DNA of 64,000 nt from Zunongwangia mangrovi (GCF_900112105.1 NZ_FOKV01000002.1:427907-491906); one strand, 5' to 3'. Counted from the first letter of the stretch, positions 1-9,621 are shown. Made by a program: numbers and translations. The notes: a model not told the origin generated them from the letters alone.

Positions 1-13
1 AGCTTTATAAATC

Positions 14-619
14 CTATTTAACAACTATAAACATTGATGGGAAGCGAGTAGAATATCTGATTTTAAATTGCTGTCCGTCGAGTCTTGGGATCATTCTTTT
101 TCCGTCGTAATTAATCGATTTTCGGAGTAATTTTTCACGCGAATAGCCGTCAACTTTTTTGCCTTGTTGTTCTAAAGTTCCAAAATTATTTTGGTAATTA
201 AAGATCGCAAAATCTTCGTAGCCATTAGTGGTAAACACTTTAGTGACACGCCGTTCTTCACTAACGACGGCAATGGTTTCATTATATGAATTTTGAATAA
301 TTACTTTGGCTAGTTGATGATTTGCTCCTTCAGCAAAATGTTCTAAAACAATGGCAAAACCAGTAATTCCAATCACAAGGATTATTTGCATCAAACTCAC
401 CAAAATATAAGTGATTGGGTCTTTTTTAAAGGAACCTTTATCTACTTCTTCAGATCTAATTATTACTCCCACCAACAAGACAGCTAAGCCAACAAAAATA
501 AAGAAGAGGCTAATACCTTTAACCAACGCATAATATTCTACCAGGTGCGTAAATAGCATTTTGATTAAAAATCCTATGCCTAAAACCAATAATCCTATAA
601 AATGTCTTGTTTTTAGCAA
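14..619 (-). CDS. Hypothetical four-helix membrane protein
   Basis: Predicted inner-membrane protein of 201 residues that I do not recognise. Two closely spaced hydrophobic helices lie within residues 7-55, a third spans about 70-92, and a soluble C-terminal half of about 110 residues follows. The frame opens with TTG. The first in-frame ATG (residue 21) would delete part of the first helix, so TTG is preferred. It begins 3 bases after the stop of the large VIT-domain gene upstream, which suggests translational coupling and a shared mRNA. Function unknown. The gene is clear but its start is less certain. Confidence 0.6.
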   Translation of the reverse strand: MLKTRHFIGLLVLGIGFLIKMLFTHLVEYYALVKGISLFFIFVGLAVLLVGVIIRSEEVDKGSFKKDPITYILVSLMQIILVIGITGFAIVLEHFAEGANHQLAKVIIQNSYNETIAVVSEERRVTKVFTTNGYEDFAIFNYQNNFGTLEQQGKKVDGYSREKLLRKSINYDGKRMIPRLDGQQFKIRYSTRFPSMFIVVK

Positions 620-622
620 ATC

Positions 623-3600
623 TTAGAATTTTATTTCGCCAACTTTTAGCTCGTCGTCATTATTTTCTAATCTATAAACTTTTAATGTTTTTTGCTGGTC
701 TTTAGTTCCGTAATTTTTGAAAACTGTGACTTTTAAAAATGTTGGTCCAGATATTTTCTGAACATTATCGCTATAATAATCAATAAACATCTCGTAATTA
801 CCGCTTATTGCTTCTTTCAATTTAAAAGATTCAGGCCCAAAACCTTCGGTCATATCATCAGACAGTATTCCGCCTATTTTTGTTCTCTTATTTTGATACC
901 AGCATTTTTCGTCTTTAGGATCGATCACCCAAAGATCGATATCGGTGTCGTTGTGATTCCAGTCGACCACCACGCGAAGATCCATATTCATAGGGCTGAT
1001 GAATCTTTTATCAATATTCGATAAATCCAGTTCATTTTTATGAAGTGCAATTAGGTTATTCATTTCTACAAAAGAAATATCCTCGATTCCAGAAAATCTG
1101 CGTGCTTCATCTTTTTCTACTAATTCTCCACTTACAATTTTGTAAAGCAATTTTAAAGCTTCCTGAAAATGCCCATTTTCGATCTTAATTAAAGCCAGAT
1201 CACGATAAGATTGGATATCTTCAGGACGTAATTCTAAAACTTTCGCGTAAATATACTCGGCCATTTCAGTTTTTCCTTCGGCTTCTAATTTATAAGCCAA
1301 CGCCCGACTCAGCTCATAATTATCAAGCTCAATTTCAGCAATATTAGAAATAATTCTGAAGGCTTTTTCAGCTTCATTTTGTTTCAGAAAATAATCGGCA
1401 ACATCCATATAGAAAGAAGGCATATTATTATAATCTTCTCTTAATTCCAGGTATAATTGATACGCTTCTTCCGCAGAATCTGTTCTTTTAAGTTGCCTGA
1501 TATATGCTGAATTTGGATCCCATCCTTTTAATTCCAGTTCGTCTTCAATTTTCAATTCCAGCTCCGCTATTTTCTTTTTTTCTTTTTCTGAAAGCTCTTT
1601 GGTTTTAATTACAACCACACCGCCCGCTGCTTGAGCACCATAGAGTTTAGTGGCATTTTCTGCATTTATATTGTAAAACTCGTCTATATCATCAGCATCC
1701 AAATTGGGCATTTCACTAACTAAATTTCCATTTACAATATAAATTGGGTTTTCATTAGATAAACTAGCAGCACCTCTTATATTTACACTGTTTTCATTAT
1801 CTTCCTCTATCTGTATTCCGGCTGCTCTTCCCTGTAAAGCAGTTACTGCACTCGTCCTCGCATTAGACGATTCGCTTTCATAACCCATCACCACCACTTC
1901 GTCTAGAGCTGCAGTATCTTCTTCTAATGCTACATCAATTTTATCACCAGTAACCAAAATTTCCTTGGTTTTAAAGCCAATATAGCTGAAGATCAATTTT
2001 TCACCTTCGTTTACGTAAATCTGATAATTCCCATCAAAATCGGTTTGAGCTCCGTTTGAACTTCCTTCGATAATAACATTCACACCCGGTAAAACAAGAT
2101 CGTCTCCTGCCGCCTTCACATTTCCTTTTACCAAATGATTTAAATTTTCATTGCCGGGAATATCTTCTCCTGAATTTGATGTTGAATTTGATGTTGTATT
2201 TGAAGTCGGTTCACCCTCTGAAGCTTCCTCTCCAGAATCTACTACGCTCGTAACAGGATTGTTGGTTCTTTGAGAAATAGTATCTTTTGAAATATCGACT
2301 TTGGGCGTTTTCCCGTACCATTTTTCAATATCATTATATCCATCGATAATCAATAAGCGTTTCGCTTCGAGGTTATTTTTGTGATTTGCTAAACTGGATT
2401 TTTTACGTCTCATGGCATCCTGATACTCCTCTAACATCTCTTCTGGCGGGGTAATCTCATACTGGATATAATCTGAAAGTCGGTCTAAAACCAACAGGGA
2501 CGTGTAGTCTGAAAGTACCTGATGATCTTCGCTTACTTCAATAATTTTAGCTTCTACATCCCCACTTTGGGCATTTAGGAAGTCAATTTTTTGATTTGCC
2601 CATTTCTTATCGATTCCCCAATCTTTAACATCGATCGCATTTACCGGATTAATCTCGATCGTATTCACCACTTCGTTGCCAAATCCAAATTTTAAAGTGA
2701 TTGTTGTATTTTCAAAACCTTTCCCGGTAAGTGTAAAAGCCTTATTGAGTATCTTTTTCTCTTTTGGATAAATTTCAAGGGAATTATCTTCTGAAGTTGC
2801 TCCTAAAAATAACAAAGGCTGATTTTTCAGTTTTGAAATTGCTCCTTCTAAGCCTAAATTTTTAAGATTGATATAATTCCCACCAGATTGCAGAGAAACT
2901 TGTTGAAGCTCTTTGTGATCTGCTGAAGTTTTGCTGTTTATAGCGAAAATAGGACGATTAAATTCCTCCTTAAAACCTCCAAAATTGTCTAAGCCATCGC
3001 TAAATAATAAAATTACCTCACTATCTTCAGAATTAAAATTTAATTGATTATAAGCCGTTCCTCCATCATAAACCTGAGATTTTAAAAATTCAAAAAGTGC
3101 TTTAGAATCTCCATTTTGGACTTTAAAAGATGATTTTTTTCGCTCTTTATAGTCGAATGTGATCAATTCGACTTCAACATTTTTTAAATCCTCAAAATAG
3201 CACTCTAGAAGATCGATTTCCTTTTGAATTTGTCTGTCTTTTTCTGAATACGAAACATCCCAAAAGATGCTGATTTTTGATGGTTCTGGCCTGATGCGCT
3301 CCTTGGCTTCAACCGAATTATACCAATAAAAAAAGTCATCCTGAGCTACAAATGTTGGTTTTGCATCATTTTTATCAATTCTGAAAATAAAATCCTGATC
3401 TAACTTAAAGTTCTCTTTCTTAATTTCTGAAATTAATTTTCCATCGGAATTCTCGAATTTCAAGTTTGATTTTAAAGCTGAAGCATCATCGATTCCTGCA
3501 ACGCTAATTTTCAAGTTGAAATTCTCAAGTTTTACATCATATTCTAACGGTAATTGATAAAATAACTCACCTTTATTCAGAATCAATTCTTCGTCATAAG

Positions 3601-4030
3601 CCAAAACTACACGTTTATAAGATTTTGCTTCGATAGGAAAAATTCGAGCTTTGTAATTATTTCCCTGCGTTTTCTCGAGCAATGCAGGATCGATACGTCG
3701 TCTTACCGTACTTTCGAAAGCAACGCGAGCTTTTTCTTTTTCAACAATTACCGCTTCCCTTAGCTTTCCGTTAATATCTAAGGCGAACCGGCTTACTTCA
3801 CGGCCTTCGCCCAACGGAAAACTTAATTCGCCTTCCAGCCTTTCATCGTTTGGATTGTAGAAAAATAATTCGAATGTTGTGGTGGCCAGGTTTCCGGCAA
3901 TTTTCACATCTACATCTAACTTGGCAAGATCCAGTTTTTTATTGCCCACCTTAATTTCTGGTGAGTTCTGAGAAAACAATGTCAGGCTTGCCTGAAACAT
4001 CAGGAAACAAAATACTATCGATTTTTTCAT
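623..4030 (-). CDS. Secreted VIT/vWA protein with TonB-plug-like, TPR and DUF2135-like regions
   Basis: A 1135-residue exported protein. In order: signal peptide (1-20, ending LTLFSQ), VIT domain (about 25-150, as in inter-alpha-trypsin-inhibitor-type proteins), von Willebrand A domain (about 245-400) with an intact DxSxS metal-site motif in WDVSYS and FSDGLDNFGG, a low-complexity Ser/Thr/Asn/Glu linker, a carboxypeptidase-regulatory-like beta domain (VLPGVNVIIEGSSNGAQTDF), a stretch resembling a SusC/TonB receptor plug (LDEVVVMGYES, INAENATKLYGAQAAGGVVV), TPR-like helices and a C-terminal DUF2135-like beta domain with DTDIDLWVIDPKDE. No beta-barrel follows the plug, so it is not a transporter. 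It is probably a periplasmic or surface adhesion or scaffold protein. Domain names rest on reading, not on profile searches. Confidence 0.85.
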   Translation of the reverse strand: MKKSIVFCFLMFQASLTLFSQNSPEIKVGNKKLDLAKLDVDVKIAGNLATTTFELFFYNPNDERLEGELSFPLGEGREVSRFALDINGKLREAVIVEKEKARVAFESTVRRRIDPALLEKTQGNNYKARIFPIEAKSYKRVVLAYDEELILNKGELFYQLPLEYDVKLENFNLKISVAGIDDASALKSNLKFENSDGKLISEIKKENFKLDQDFIFRIDKNDAKPTFVAQDDFFYWYNSVEAKERIRPEPSKISIFWDVSYSEKDRQIQKEIDLLECYFEDLKNVEVELITFDYKERKKSSFKVQNGDSKALFEFLKSQVYDGGTAYNQLNFNSEDSEVILLFSDGLDNFGGFKEEFNRPIFAINSKTSADHKELQQVSLQSGGNYINLKNLGLEGAISKLKNQPLLFLGATSEDNSLEIYPKEKKILNKAFTLTGKGFENTTITLKFGFGNEVVNTIEINPVNAIDVKDWGIDKKWANQKIDFLNAQSGDVEAKIIEVSEDHQVLSDYTSLLVLDRLSDYIQYEITPPEEMLEEYQDAMRRKKSSLANHKNNLEAKRLLIIDGYNDIEKWYGKTPKVDISKDTISQRTNNPVTSVVDSGEEASEGEPTSNTTSNSTSNSGEDIPGNENLNHLVKGNVKAAGDDLVLPGVNVIIEGSSNGAQTDFDGNYQIYVNEGEKLIFSYIGFKTKEILVTGDKIDVALEEDTAALDEVVVMGYESESSNARTSAVTALQGRAAGIQIEEDNENSVNIRGAASLSNENPIYIVNGNLVSEMPNLDADDIDEFYNINAENATKLYGAQAAGGVVVIKTKELSEKEKKKIAELELKIEDELELKGWDPNSAYIRQLKRTDSAEEAYQLYLELREDYNNMPSFYMDVADYFLKQNEAEKAFRIISNIAEIELDNYELSRALAYKLEAEGKTEMAEYIYAKVLELRPEDIQSYRDLALIKIENGHFQEALKLLYKIVSGELVEKDEARRFSGIEDISFVEMNNLIALHKNELDLSNIDKRFISPMNMDLRVVVDWNHNDTDIDLWVIDPKDEKCWYQNKRTKIGGILSDDMTEGFGPESFKLKEAISGNYEMFIDYYSDNVQKISGPTFLKVTVFKNYGTKDQQKTLKVYRLENNDDELKVGEIKF

Positions 4031-4069
4031 AGGTAAGAAGTATGAACTACCCTATGAATTTAATCGAAA

Positions 4070-5101
4070 TTATTCAAAATCCCACCAATTTTCCTGCTTA
4101 AATTCCTGATTTAGTTGATATAGCTCTCCAATTTTAGGACTCACATAGCTTAATTTATCCGCATCAGCGGCCTTTGTAAAACGTTTAATAGGCTCGTTCC
4201 AAGGATGCATGGCAAGTGTAAATTTTGCCCAGTGAACAGGAATCACTTTTTTGGCTTGTAGATCGTTTGCAGCCTTCACAATCTCTTCTGGGAAATTATG
4301 AATTTGCGGCCAGTTTTCACCGTATTGGCCACATTCTAAAATTGCAAGGTCAAATTGGCCAAATTTATCACCTATATCTTTAAACTGCGGACTATAACCC
4401 GAATCGCCACCTAAATATAATTTGTATCCAAAAGCTTCAAAAACAAAAGACGACCACAACGTATTACCACGCTTAAACAAGCGTCCGGAAAAATGTCTTG
4501 AAGGCGTTGCGGTAATTTGTAGATTATCGATGATCTTTACAGATTCCCACCAGTTTAATTCGGTTATGATCATACTTTGATAGCCCCAATATTCTAAATG
4601 CGCGCCAATACCTAAAGAGCAAACTACTCGTTTAACTTTGGGCCTTAATTTTTCTATTGTGGGATAATCTAAGTGATCGTAATGATCGTGTGTAAGCAGT
4701 AAAATATCAATTTTAGGCATATCCTCTACTCCATATTCATTAGCGCCATCGTAAGCTTTTCCGAAGAAAGAAACCGGCGAAGCATTTCCGCTAAACACAG
4801 GATCTACCAATATGGTATAGTCTTTTATTTTCAGCAAATAAGAAGAATGTCCAAACCACACAAAAGCAGGTTCTTCAGCATTTATTTCACTAAGATTGGT
4901 CTTTACAGACGGAATTTTTTTTGACGGATTTACAGATTTTGGACGATTTCGCATATCCTTCATCATTTTAAACATCGATACATTATTGGGGTTTACCGAG
5001 GTTTCTTCTATGTTATGGAAGCTTCCATCTTTAAAATTTTCACATTCCTGTATTCTTTCTAATCGTTTACCAGATGGGGCTTTTCCAAATTGCTTGATCA
5101 T
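4070..5101 (-). CDS. MBL-fold metal-dependent hydrolase (UlaG/NAPE-PLD-like)
   Basis: A 343-residue cytoplasmic metallo-beta-lactamase-fold hydrolase. The metal-binding HxHxDH motif is visible as LLLTHDHYDHLD near residue 135. It is preceded by the VWFGHSSYLLKIKDYTILVD strand typical of the UlaG/NAPE-PLD group and followed by LGGDSGYS (bridging Asp) and VIPVHWAKFTLAMHPW (late His ligand). No signal peptide. Family members cleave phosphodiester bonds (N-acyl-phosphatidylethanolamine) or lactones, and the substrate cannot be read here. It stands alone, transcribed away from the XRE-linked gene pair. Confidence 0.88.
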   Translation of the reverse strand: MIKQFGKAPSGKRLERIQECENFKDGSFHNIEETSVNPNNVSMFKMMKDMRNRPKSVNPSKKIPSVKTNLSEINAEEPAFVWFGHSSYLLKIKDYTILVDPVFSGNASPVSFFGKAYDGANEYGVEDMPKIDILLLTHDHYDHLDYPTIEKLRPKVKRVVCSLGIGAHLEYWGYQSMIITELNWWESVKIIDNLQITATPSRHFSGRLFKRGNTLWSSFVFEAFGYKLYLGGDSGYSPQFKDIGDKFGQFDLAILECGQYGENWPQIHNFPEEIVKAANDLQAKKVIPVHWAKFTLAMHPWNEPIKRFTKAADADKLSYVSPKIGELYQLNQEFKQENWWDFE

Positions 5102-5207
5102 AATTTATGGGGTATAATAATGAATCTGATGTTGTTGTGTAAAGGTATTTATTAAGACTGAATTCACTTATTAATTATTTCAGAAAAAATAAAAATGTAA
5201 ATAAAAC

Positions 5208-5237
5208 TTGACATTTTAAAAAACTGATCTATATTTG
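5208..5237 (+). promoter_or_regulatory. Bacteroidota-type promoter for the XRE operon, with nearby direct repeats
   Basis: A -7 element TATATTTG (5230-5237, matching TAnnTTTG) is preceded by TTGAC at 5208-5212, leaving 19 bases between TTG and the -7 box as expected for the primary sigma factor of Bacteroidota. Transcription would start near 5243. Between there and the ATG at 5276, TTTACTT occurs at 5248-5254 and 5269-5275, a plausible site for autoregulation by the XRE protein encoded downstream. The operator role is inferred. Confidence 0.6.
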
Positions 5238-5275
5238 TAAAACAAACTTTACTTTTAGTTAAATACATTTTACTT

Positions 5276-5689
5276 ATGAAAGCAAAACAAAATAACTGGC
5301 ACAGTGAACTAAAAAAGAACACAAAAGCCTTGGCGGTTTGGACATTTTTATGGGTTTTCACCTTAGCATTTGTTGCTTTTGGCCCAAAATTTATCTGGAA
5401 CGAAAACAAAATTATCACCATTGTGATGATCATTATAAACACTCTTGTAGGGGTTGGCATGATATGGATTAATCGAAAACATCTTAACAGCCAGGATCCC
5501 CTACAACGTAAAATAAGTATGGATGCTATGGCTATAACTTTAGGAATTACATTGATCGTTGGAATTAGTTACTCGATGTTGGATATCACTAACCTGATCT
5601 CTTTTAATGCTGAAATCTCGCATTTGGTTTTCGTAATGGGAATCACGTATCTAATCGCAATGCTAATTGGAAATTCTCGTTACAAATGA
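5276..5689 (+). CDS. Four-helix membrane protein paired with an XRE regulator
   Basis: 137 residues with four predicted transmembrane helices (about 20-40, 45-63, 80-100 and 112-130) and a Lys-rich N-terminus. Its ATG lies about 30 bases after the predicted transcription start. The stop overlaps the next ATG (ATGA, 5686-5689), so it is co-translated with a YozG-type XRE regulator. Small membrane proteins paired with such regulators are common in Bacteroidota and Firmicutes, but their roles are mostly unknown. I assign no function. Confidence 0.8.
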   Translation: MKAKQNNWHSELKKNTKALAVWTFLWVFTLAFVAFGPKFIWNENKIITIVMIIINTLVGVGMIWINRKHLNSQDPLQRKISMDAMAITLGITLIVGISYSMLDITNLISFNAEISHLVFVMGITYLIAMLIGNSRYK

Positions 5690-5880
5690 AAAATAGAATA
5701 AAAGTATTACGAGCCGAGCAAAACATCACACAGGCAGAATTGGCCAATCGTGTTGAAGTTTCCAGGCAAACCATAAATGCCATTGAAAAAGGAAAATTTG
5801 ATCCCAGTTTACCGCTGGCATTTAAAATTGCCCGATTATTTAATCTGAAAATTGAAGATATTTTTCAGGATGAAGAATAA
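5686..5880 (+). CDS. XRE-family helix-turn-helix regulator (YozG-like)
   Basis: A 64-residue single-domain DNA-binding protein. The whole chain is one Cro/C1 helix-turn-helix: ITQAELANRVEVSRQTINAI carries the turn and recognition helix, followed by the family hallmark EKGKFDPSLPLAFKIARLF and DIFQ. It overlaps the membrane gene upstream by 4 bases and is followed within 5 bases by a strong hairpin terminator. It likely represses its own operon. Confidence 0.93.
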   Translation: MKNRIKVLRAEQNITQAELANRVEVSRQTINAIEKGKFDPSLPLAFKIARLFNLKIEDIFQDEE

Positions 5881-5904
5881 AAAAAGCGCCAATCGGCGCT
5901 TTTT
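5881..5904. terminator. Bidirectional intrinsic terminator
   Basis: Perfect stem AGCGCC / GGCGCT with loop AATC, flanked by AAAAA on the left and TTTTT on the right. It lies between the XRE gene (+) and the convergent GH43 gene (-) and can serve both. Confidence 0.88.
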
Positions 5905-5929
5905 CAATTTATATGAACTTAGATAAAAT

Positions 5930-6985
5930 CTAATCTTCAACATCCTGTCCAAAATCTGGGAAACCTTTATCATCCCAGCTAAAGGTTTTCGCTCTGGTAT
6001 GACGGTTAAAGTCGTAAAGAGAATTACCTCTTATCTTTTCGTAAACTCGAGCGTGATAAATTAAAACATCGGTTTCTCCATCCTCTGCTACCGTAAAAGA
6101 ACTATGTCCCGGTCCAAACCTTCTAAGCTCGGCATTTGTAGAGAATACTGGCTTTTCAGATTTATGCCAAGAATCCGGATTCATAAGATCGGCATCTTCT
6201 TCTGCCCATAATAACCCGATTGCATAATTAGCATCTGTTGCACTAGCCGAATACGTCATAAATATCTTACCATTTCTTTTGATCACCGCCGGGCCTTCAT
6301 TTACAAAATAACCAATGCGCTCCCAATCATATTCTGGATTGGTAATTTCAATTTCTTCTCCTTTAAGTTTTGTGGGAGATTCCATTTGAGAAAGCAAAAT
6401 CGAAGTTCCGCCCTCCTCTCTAACCGATTGTGCCCACGCGTAATAAAGTTCTCCATCATGCTCAAAAGTTGTAGCATCTAAAGAAAAAGAATCTCTACTG
6501 GTTTCCATTTGTCCTTCCTCTTTCCATTCACCCGTCATTGGATCTTCAGCATCGTTAGAAAGCACGAACATTCTTATTTTCCAAACATCTTCAGCTTGTC
6601 CTGCTGCAAAATAAACATACCATTTTCCGTCGATCTTGTGTAATTCTGGCGCCCAGATATGGTGACTCATCACTCCGTTTTCGTGCTTGTTCCAAATCAC
6701 TTTTGGTTCGGCCGTACCAAGACCATTAATTGTCTTTGCCTGGCGCATTTCTACGCGATCATACTCTGGCGCTGTCGCAATAAAATAATAGGTGCCATCT
6801 TCAGCTTTATGAACCCATGGATCTGCTCGCTGCGCTACAATTGGATTGTGATAAGTGATTTCTTTAGAAGTCTCTTCGGAATTCGTGGTTTCCTGATCTT
6901 TTTTTTCAGCAGTGTCACAGCTAAAAATAGAAATCGTTATCGCTAAAAGAAATAGATGATTTAAGCGTTGCAATTTTGTCGTCAT
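5930..6985 (-). CDS. Glycoside hydrolase family 43 lipoprotein
   Basis: A 351-residue exported lipoprotein with lipidated Cys23 in the IFSC lipobox, followed by an acidic linker. The five-bladed beta-propeller of GH43 (arabinanases, beta-xylosidases, galactosidases) begins at YHNPIVAQRADPWVHKAEDG, where the Asp of RADPW is the family's general base. HHIWAPELHKIDGKWYVYFA is the classic second-blade motif. FVNEGPAVIKRNGKIFMTYS supplies the general-acid Glu. Substrate specificity is not readable. No SusCD pair is adjacent, so it is a stand-alone enzyme probably anchored at the cell envelope. Confidence 0.9.
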   Translation of the reverse strand: MTTKLQRLNHLFLLAITISIFSCDTAEKKDQETTNSEETSKEITYHNPIVAQRADPWVHKAEDGTYYFIATAPEYDRVEMRQAKTINGLGTAEPKVIWNKHENGVMSHHIWAPELHKIDGKWYVYFAAGQAEDVWKIRMFVLSNDAEDPMTGEWKEEGQMETSRDSFSLDATTFEHDGELYYAWAQSVREEGGTSILLSQMESPTKLKGEEIEITNPEYDWERIGYFVNEGPAVIKRNGKIFMTYSASATDANYAIGLLWAEEDADLMNPDSWHKSEKPVFSTNAELRRFGPGHSSFTVAEDGETDVLIYHARVYEKIRGNSLYDFNRHTRAKTFSWDDKGFPDFGQDVED

Positions 6986-7066
6986 TTGAGAGATTATAAA
7001 TTTATTGTCTAATATCTAACATTTTGACAAAAAATAAAAGATAAGTGCGAAATTTACACTTAAAAA

Positions 7067-8107
7067 TTATTTCTGAAATTGCTGCTCGTCCCTATCAAAT
7101 ATCTTTATCATTTTAAAAGACTTCATTAAATGAAATAATCCCGGCAATATTACTCCGCCTCCAATCAATAAAGATATCCCTAAAACCATAATCACGCTAT
7201 CTGGAGATATATTTTCTAAAAGGCTAATTTCTTCTTCTGAAGTAATAATCACATGAGGGAAATGCGCTACCAGAGCTGCAAAAAGCACTAAAACCACCTG
7301 AAGACCGGCAAAATATCTGCTTAATATTCGGCGGCCGGCACGTATAAATTTCCACAATGGGAATAATAGAATTCCTGAAAGGATGATACATACAATTGAA
7401 ATTGGATTGGTTACAAAATCCCTGATAAAAGCGATCTCATTAAAAAATCCGTAAGCAATTAATACAAATCCAAGAAGCACTAAAATTCCTGTTGAAATCT
7501 TCGATTTTCGGATATACATATTTCTAATATCACCTTCACTCTCCCCTATTAATAAAGTTGAAGCTAGAAATGCACAAAGTGAAGCATAGAATAATCCCAT
7601 CAAAATACTGAAACCATTAAACCATGGCTGCATAAAAAGATCGTAAAAGCCGTAATTGGTATAATTTTCAGTAACTATTAATTCTCCACCAACAAGGGCA
7701 GCAAAACACATTCCCAGGAAAATTGGTGTTACAAAACTCGAAAATCGAAATAAACCATTATAAATTAATTGCGATTTATCCTGAAAAGCATCATAATGTC
7801 TAAAAACAAAGGAAACGCCACGCATGGTTATGCCTAACAGCACCAAAGTTAGCGGCACGTGTAAATAAATAATTATGATATTAAAATAGACTGGAAATGC
7901 AATCCATAAAATAACGATAAGAATAATTAACCAAATATGATTGGCTTCCCAAATTGGTCCCATTACCCGGTAAATAGTATCTCTATTGACTTTTTTATTT
8001 TCTCTGGAAGAGAAAAGTTCAACGATCCCGGCACCAAAATCGGCTCCGCCCAAAAGAACATACAGTAATAACGAAAACAGTAAGAAAAATAAAACTACGT
8101 ATAACAT
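7067..8107 (-). CDS. cydB: Cytochrome bd quinol oxidase subunit II
   Basis: 346 residues with about nine hydrophobic helices. The N-terminal signature LLGGADFGAG and the motif GPIWEANHIWLI near residue 50 are diagnostic of CydB, the structural partner of the haem-bearing subunit CydA. The ATG follows the cydA stop by 2 bases, so the two are co-transcribed and coupled. The complex reduces O2 with very high affinity using quinol. Confidence 0.95.
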   Translation of the reverse strand: MLYVVLFFLLFSLLLYVLLGGADFGAGIVELFSSRENKKVNRDTIYRVMGPIWEANHIWLIILIVILWIAFPVYFNIIIIYLHVPLTLVLLGITMRGVSFVFRHYDAFQDKSQLIYNGLFRFSSFVTPIFLGMCFAALVGGELIVTENYTNYGFYDLFMQPWFNGFSILMGLFYASLCAFLASTLLIGESEGDIRNMYIRKSKISTGILVLLGFVLIAYGFFNEIAFIRDFVTNPISIVCIILSGILLFPLWKFIRAGRRILSRYFAGLQVVLVLFAALVAHFPHVIITSEEEISLLENISPDSVIMVLGISLLIGGGVILPGLFHLMKSFKMIKIFDRDEQQFQK

Positions 8108-8109
8108 AC

Positions 8110-9411
8110 TTAATCTTTTTGAGTATTTAGGGCTTTTATTTGTCGTTGCATTAGCCAGGTAACAGTAATCGCCAATAAAATATAAACCGCGACATACATA
8201 AAGAAACTAAACTTCATTCCCGGCATTGGCGTCACGGCATCACTGGTACGCATGATTTGATAAATGATCCAGGGCTGTCGACCAACTTCGGTTACCACCC
8301 AGCCTGCTTCTAGCGCTAAAAATCCAAGCGGAGCCAAAAGCATAAAAAACCACCAGTATTTTTTATTATTCATCCAGGATTTCTTTTTAAGGCTTACAAA
8401 AAACAGCAATCCGGCCAAAGCGAGTAAAGTCCCTATCCCCACCATTACCTGAAAGGCATAATGCACGATGGCTACGGGAGGAATTTCATCTTCAGGAAAT
8501 TCATTTAAGCCTTTTACTTCAGCTTCAAAATCGCCAAAAGCCAGGAAAGAAAGTGCATTTGGAATCTCAAATTTATAATTCACTTCTTTATTTTCTTCAT
8601 CAACTATTCCGCCTAAAAATAGCGGCGCACCTTCTTCGGTTTCAAAGTGGGCTTCCATTGCAGCTAATTTGGCCGGTTGGCGTTCAGCAACATCTTTAGC
8701 CGAAATATCTCCACTTATGGGTTGTAAAAGTGCGGCAATAGCACCAAAAGAAATTGCAATCTTAAAAGCACTTTTATGCACTTCTACAGATTTTCCTCTT
8801 AAGATCTGAAAGGCATGAATGCCGGCTACTCCAAAACTTGTAGCCACAAAGGCAGCAAGCGTCATGTGTAATGCTTGTGAAAACCAGGCGGGATTTAAAA
8901 ATGCCTGTACAGGATCTACATTGGTAAATTCTCCATTTATATATTCGAAACCGCTTGGAGCATTCATCCAACCGTTAGCTGCGACCACCAGAATCCCGGA
9001 AAGCACTCCGGAAATACCAATAATCACCCCGGTAAACCAGTGAAATTTCTCTGGAAGTTTATTCCAACCATAAAGATAAAATCCTAAGGCAATTGCCTCT
9101 ACAAAAAAGGCTGCTCCTTCTAACGAAAATGGCATTCCTATAATTGGGCCGGCATGTTTCATAAACTCTGGCCATAGCATACCTAATTCAAACGAAAGTG
9201 CAGTTCCTGAAACTGCTCCTGTAACAAAGAAAATTGCAACTCCTTTAAGCCAGGCTTTTGTAAGTTTTAAATAAACAGGATTTCTGGTTTTTAACCATTT
9301 GTGATGGGAAACGACCATAAAAAATGGCATTACCATACCAATACATGCAAAAATAATATGAAAGCCTAGTGTAAAGGCCATTTGAAGGCGGGCGTAATCT
9401 AAATTTTCCAT
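8110..9411 (-). CDS. cydA: Cytochrome bd quinol oxidase subunit I (short Q-loop type)
   Basis: 433 residues and multi-spanning. His18 in FTLGFHIIF matches the haem b595 ligand of CydA. EGAAFFVEAIALGFYLYGW carries the two conserved glutamates, ALHMTLAAF the histidine of helix V, and VGRQPWIIY the GRQPW signature. It is shorter than the roughly 520-residue E. coli protein, consistent with the short Q-loop class. The Q-loop region (about 230-300) is rich in acidic residues. First gene of a two-gene operon. The nearby Crp/Fnr regulator is a candidate controller, but I see no clear FNR box in the 210 bases upstream. Confidence 0.95.
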   Translation of the reverse strand: MENLDYARLQMAFTLGFHIIFACIGMVMPFFMVVSHHKWLKTRNPVYLKLTKAWLKGVAIFFVTGAVSGTALSFELGMLWPEFMKHAGPIIGMPFSLEGAAFFVEAIALGFYLYGWNKLPEKFHWFTGVIIGISGVLSGILVVAANGWMNAPSGFEYINGEFTNVDPVQAFLNPAWFSQALHMTLAAFVATSFGVAGIHAFQILRGKSVEVHKSAFKIAISFGAIAALLQPISGDISAKDVAERQPAKLAAMEAHFETEEGAPLFLGGIVDEENKEVNYKFEIPNALSFLAFGDFEAEVKGLNEFPEDEIPPVAIVHYAFQVMVGIGTLLALAGLLFFVSLKKKSWMNNKKYWWFFMLLAPLGFLALEAGWVVTEVGRQPWIIYQIMRTSDAVTPMPGMKFSFFMYVAVYILLAITVTWLMQRQIKALNTQKD

Positions 9412-9621
9412 TTATTTGGTTTTGAAATACGCTGTTTTTAAGCGCATTATCTTTTTGAGGAAAAACTTTATAATTACCTTTAAATTTAAGGAATCTCGGT
9501 CTTTTAAACCCAGTAAAATCCAGAATTTTAAACCGAACTTTTGTTAATTATGATATTGTATCTTCTAATCTGAAAATTTTAAGAATCCTTCGCCAAAATA
9601 ACCAATCTTAGGATGAAGATA

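Noticed and set aside
5164..5460. A 98-codon minus-strand frame overlapping the four-helix membrane gene
   Set aside because: It is antisense to a better-supported gene with promoter, overlap and terminator. The hydrophobic content mirrors the real membrane gene.
8264..9043. Short frames on both strands inside cydA
   Set aside because: All lie within a well-conserved cytochrome bd gene and lack any family features.
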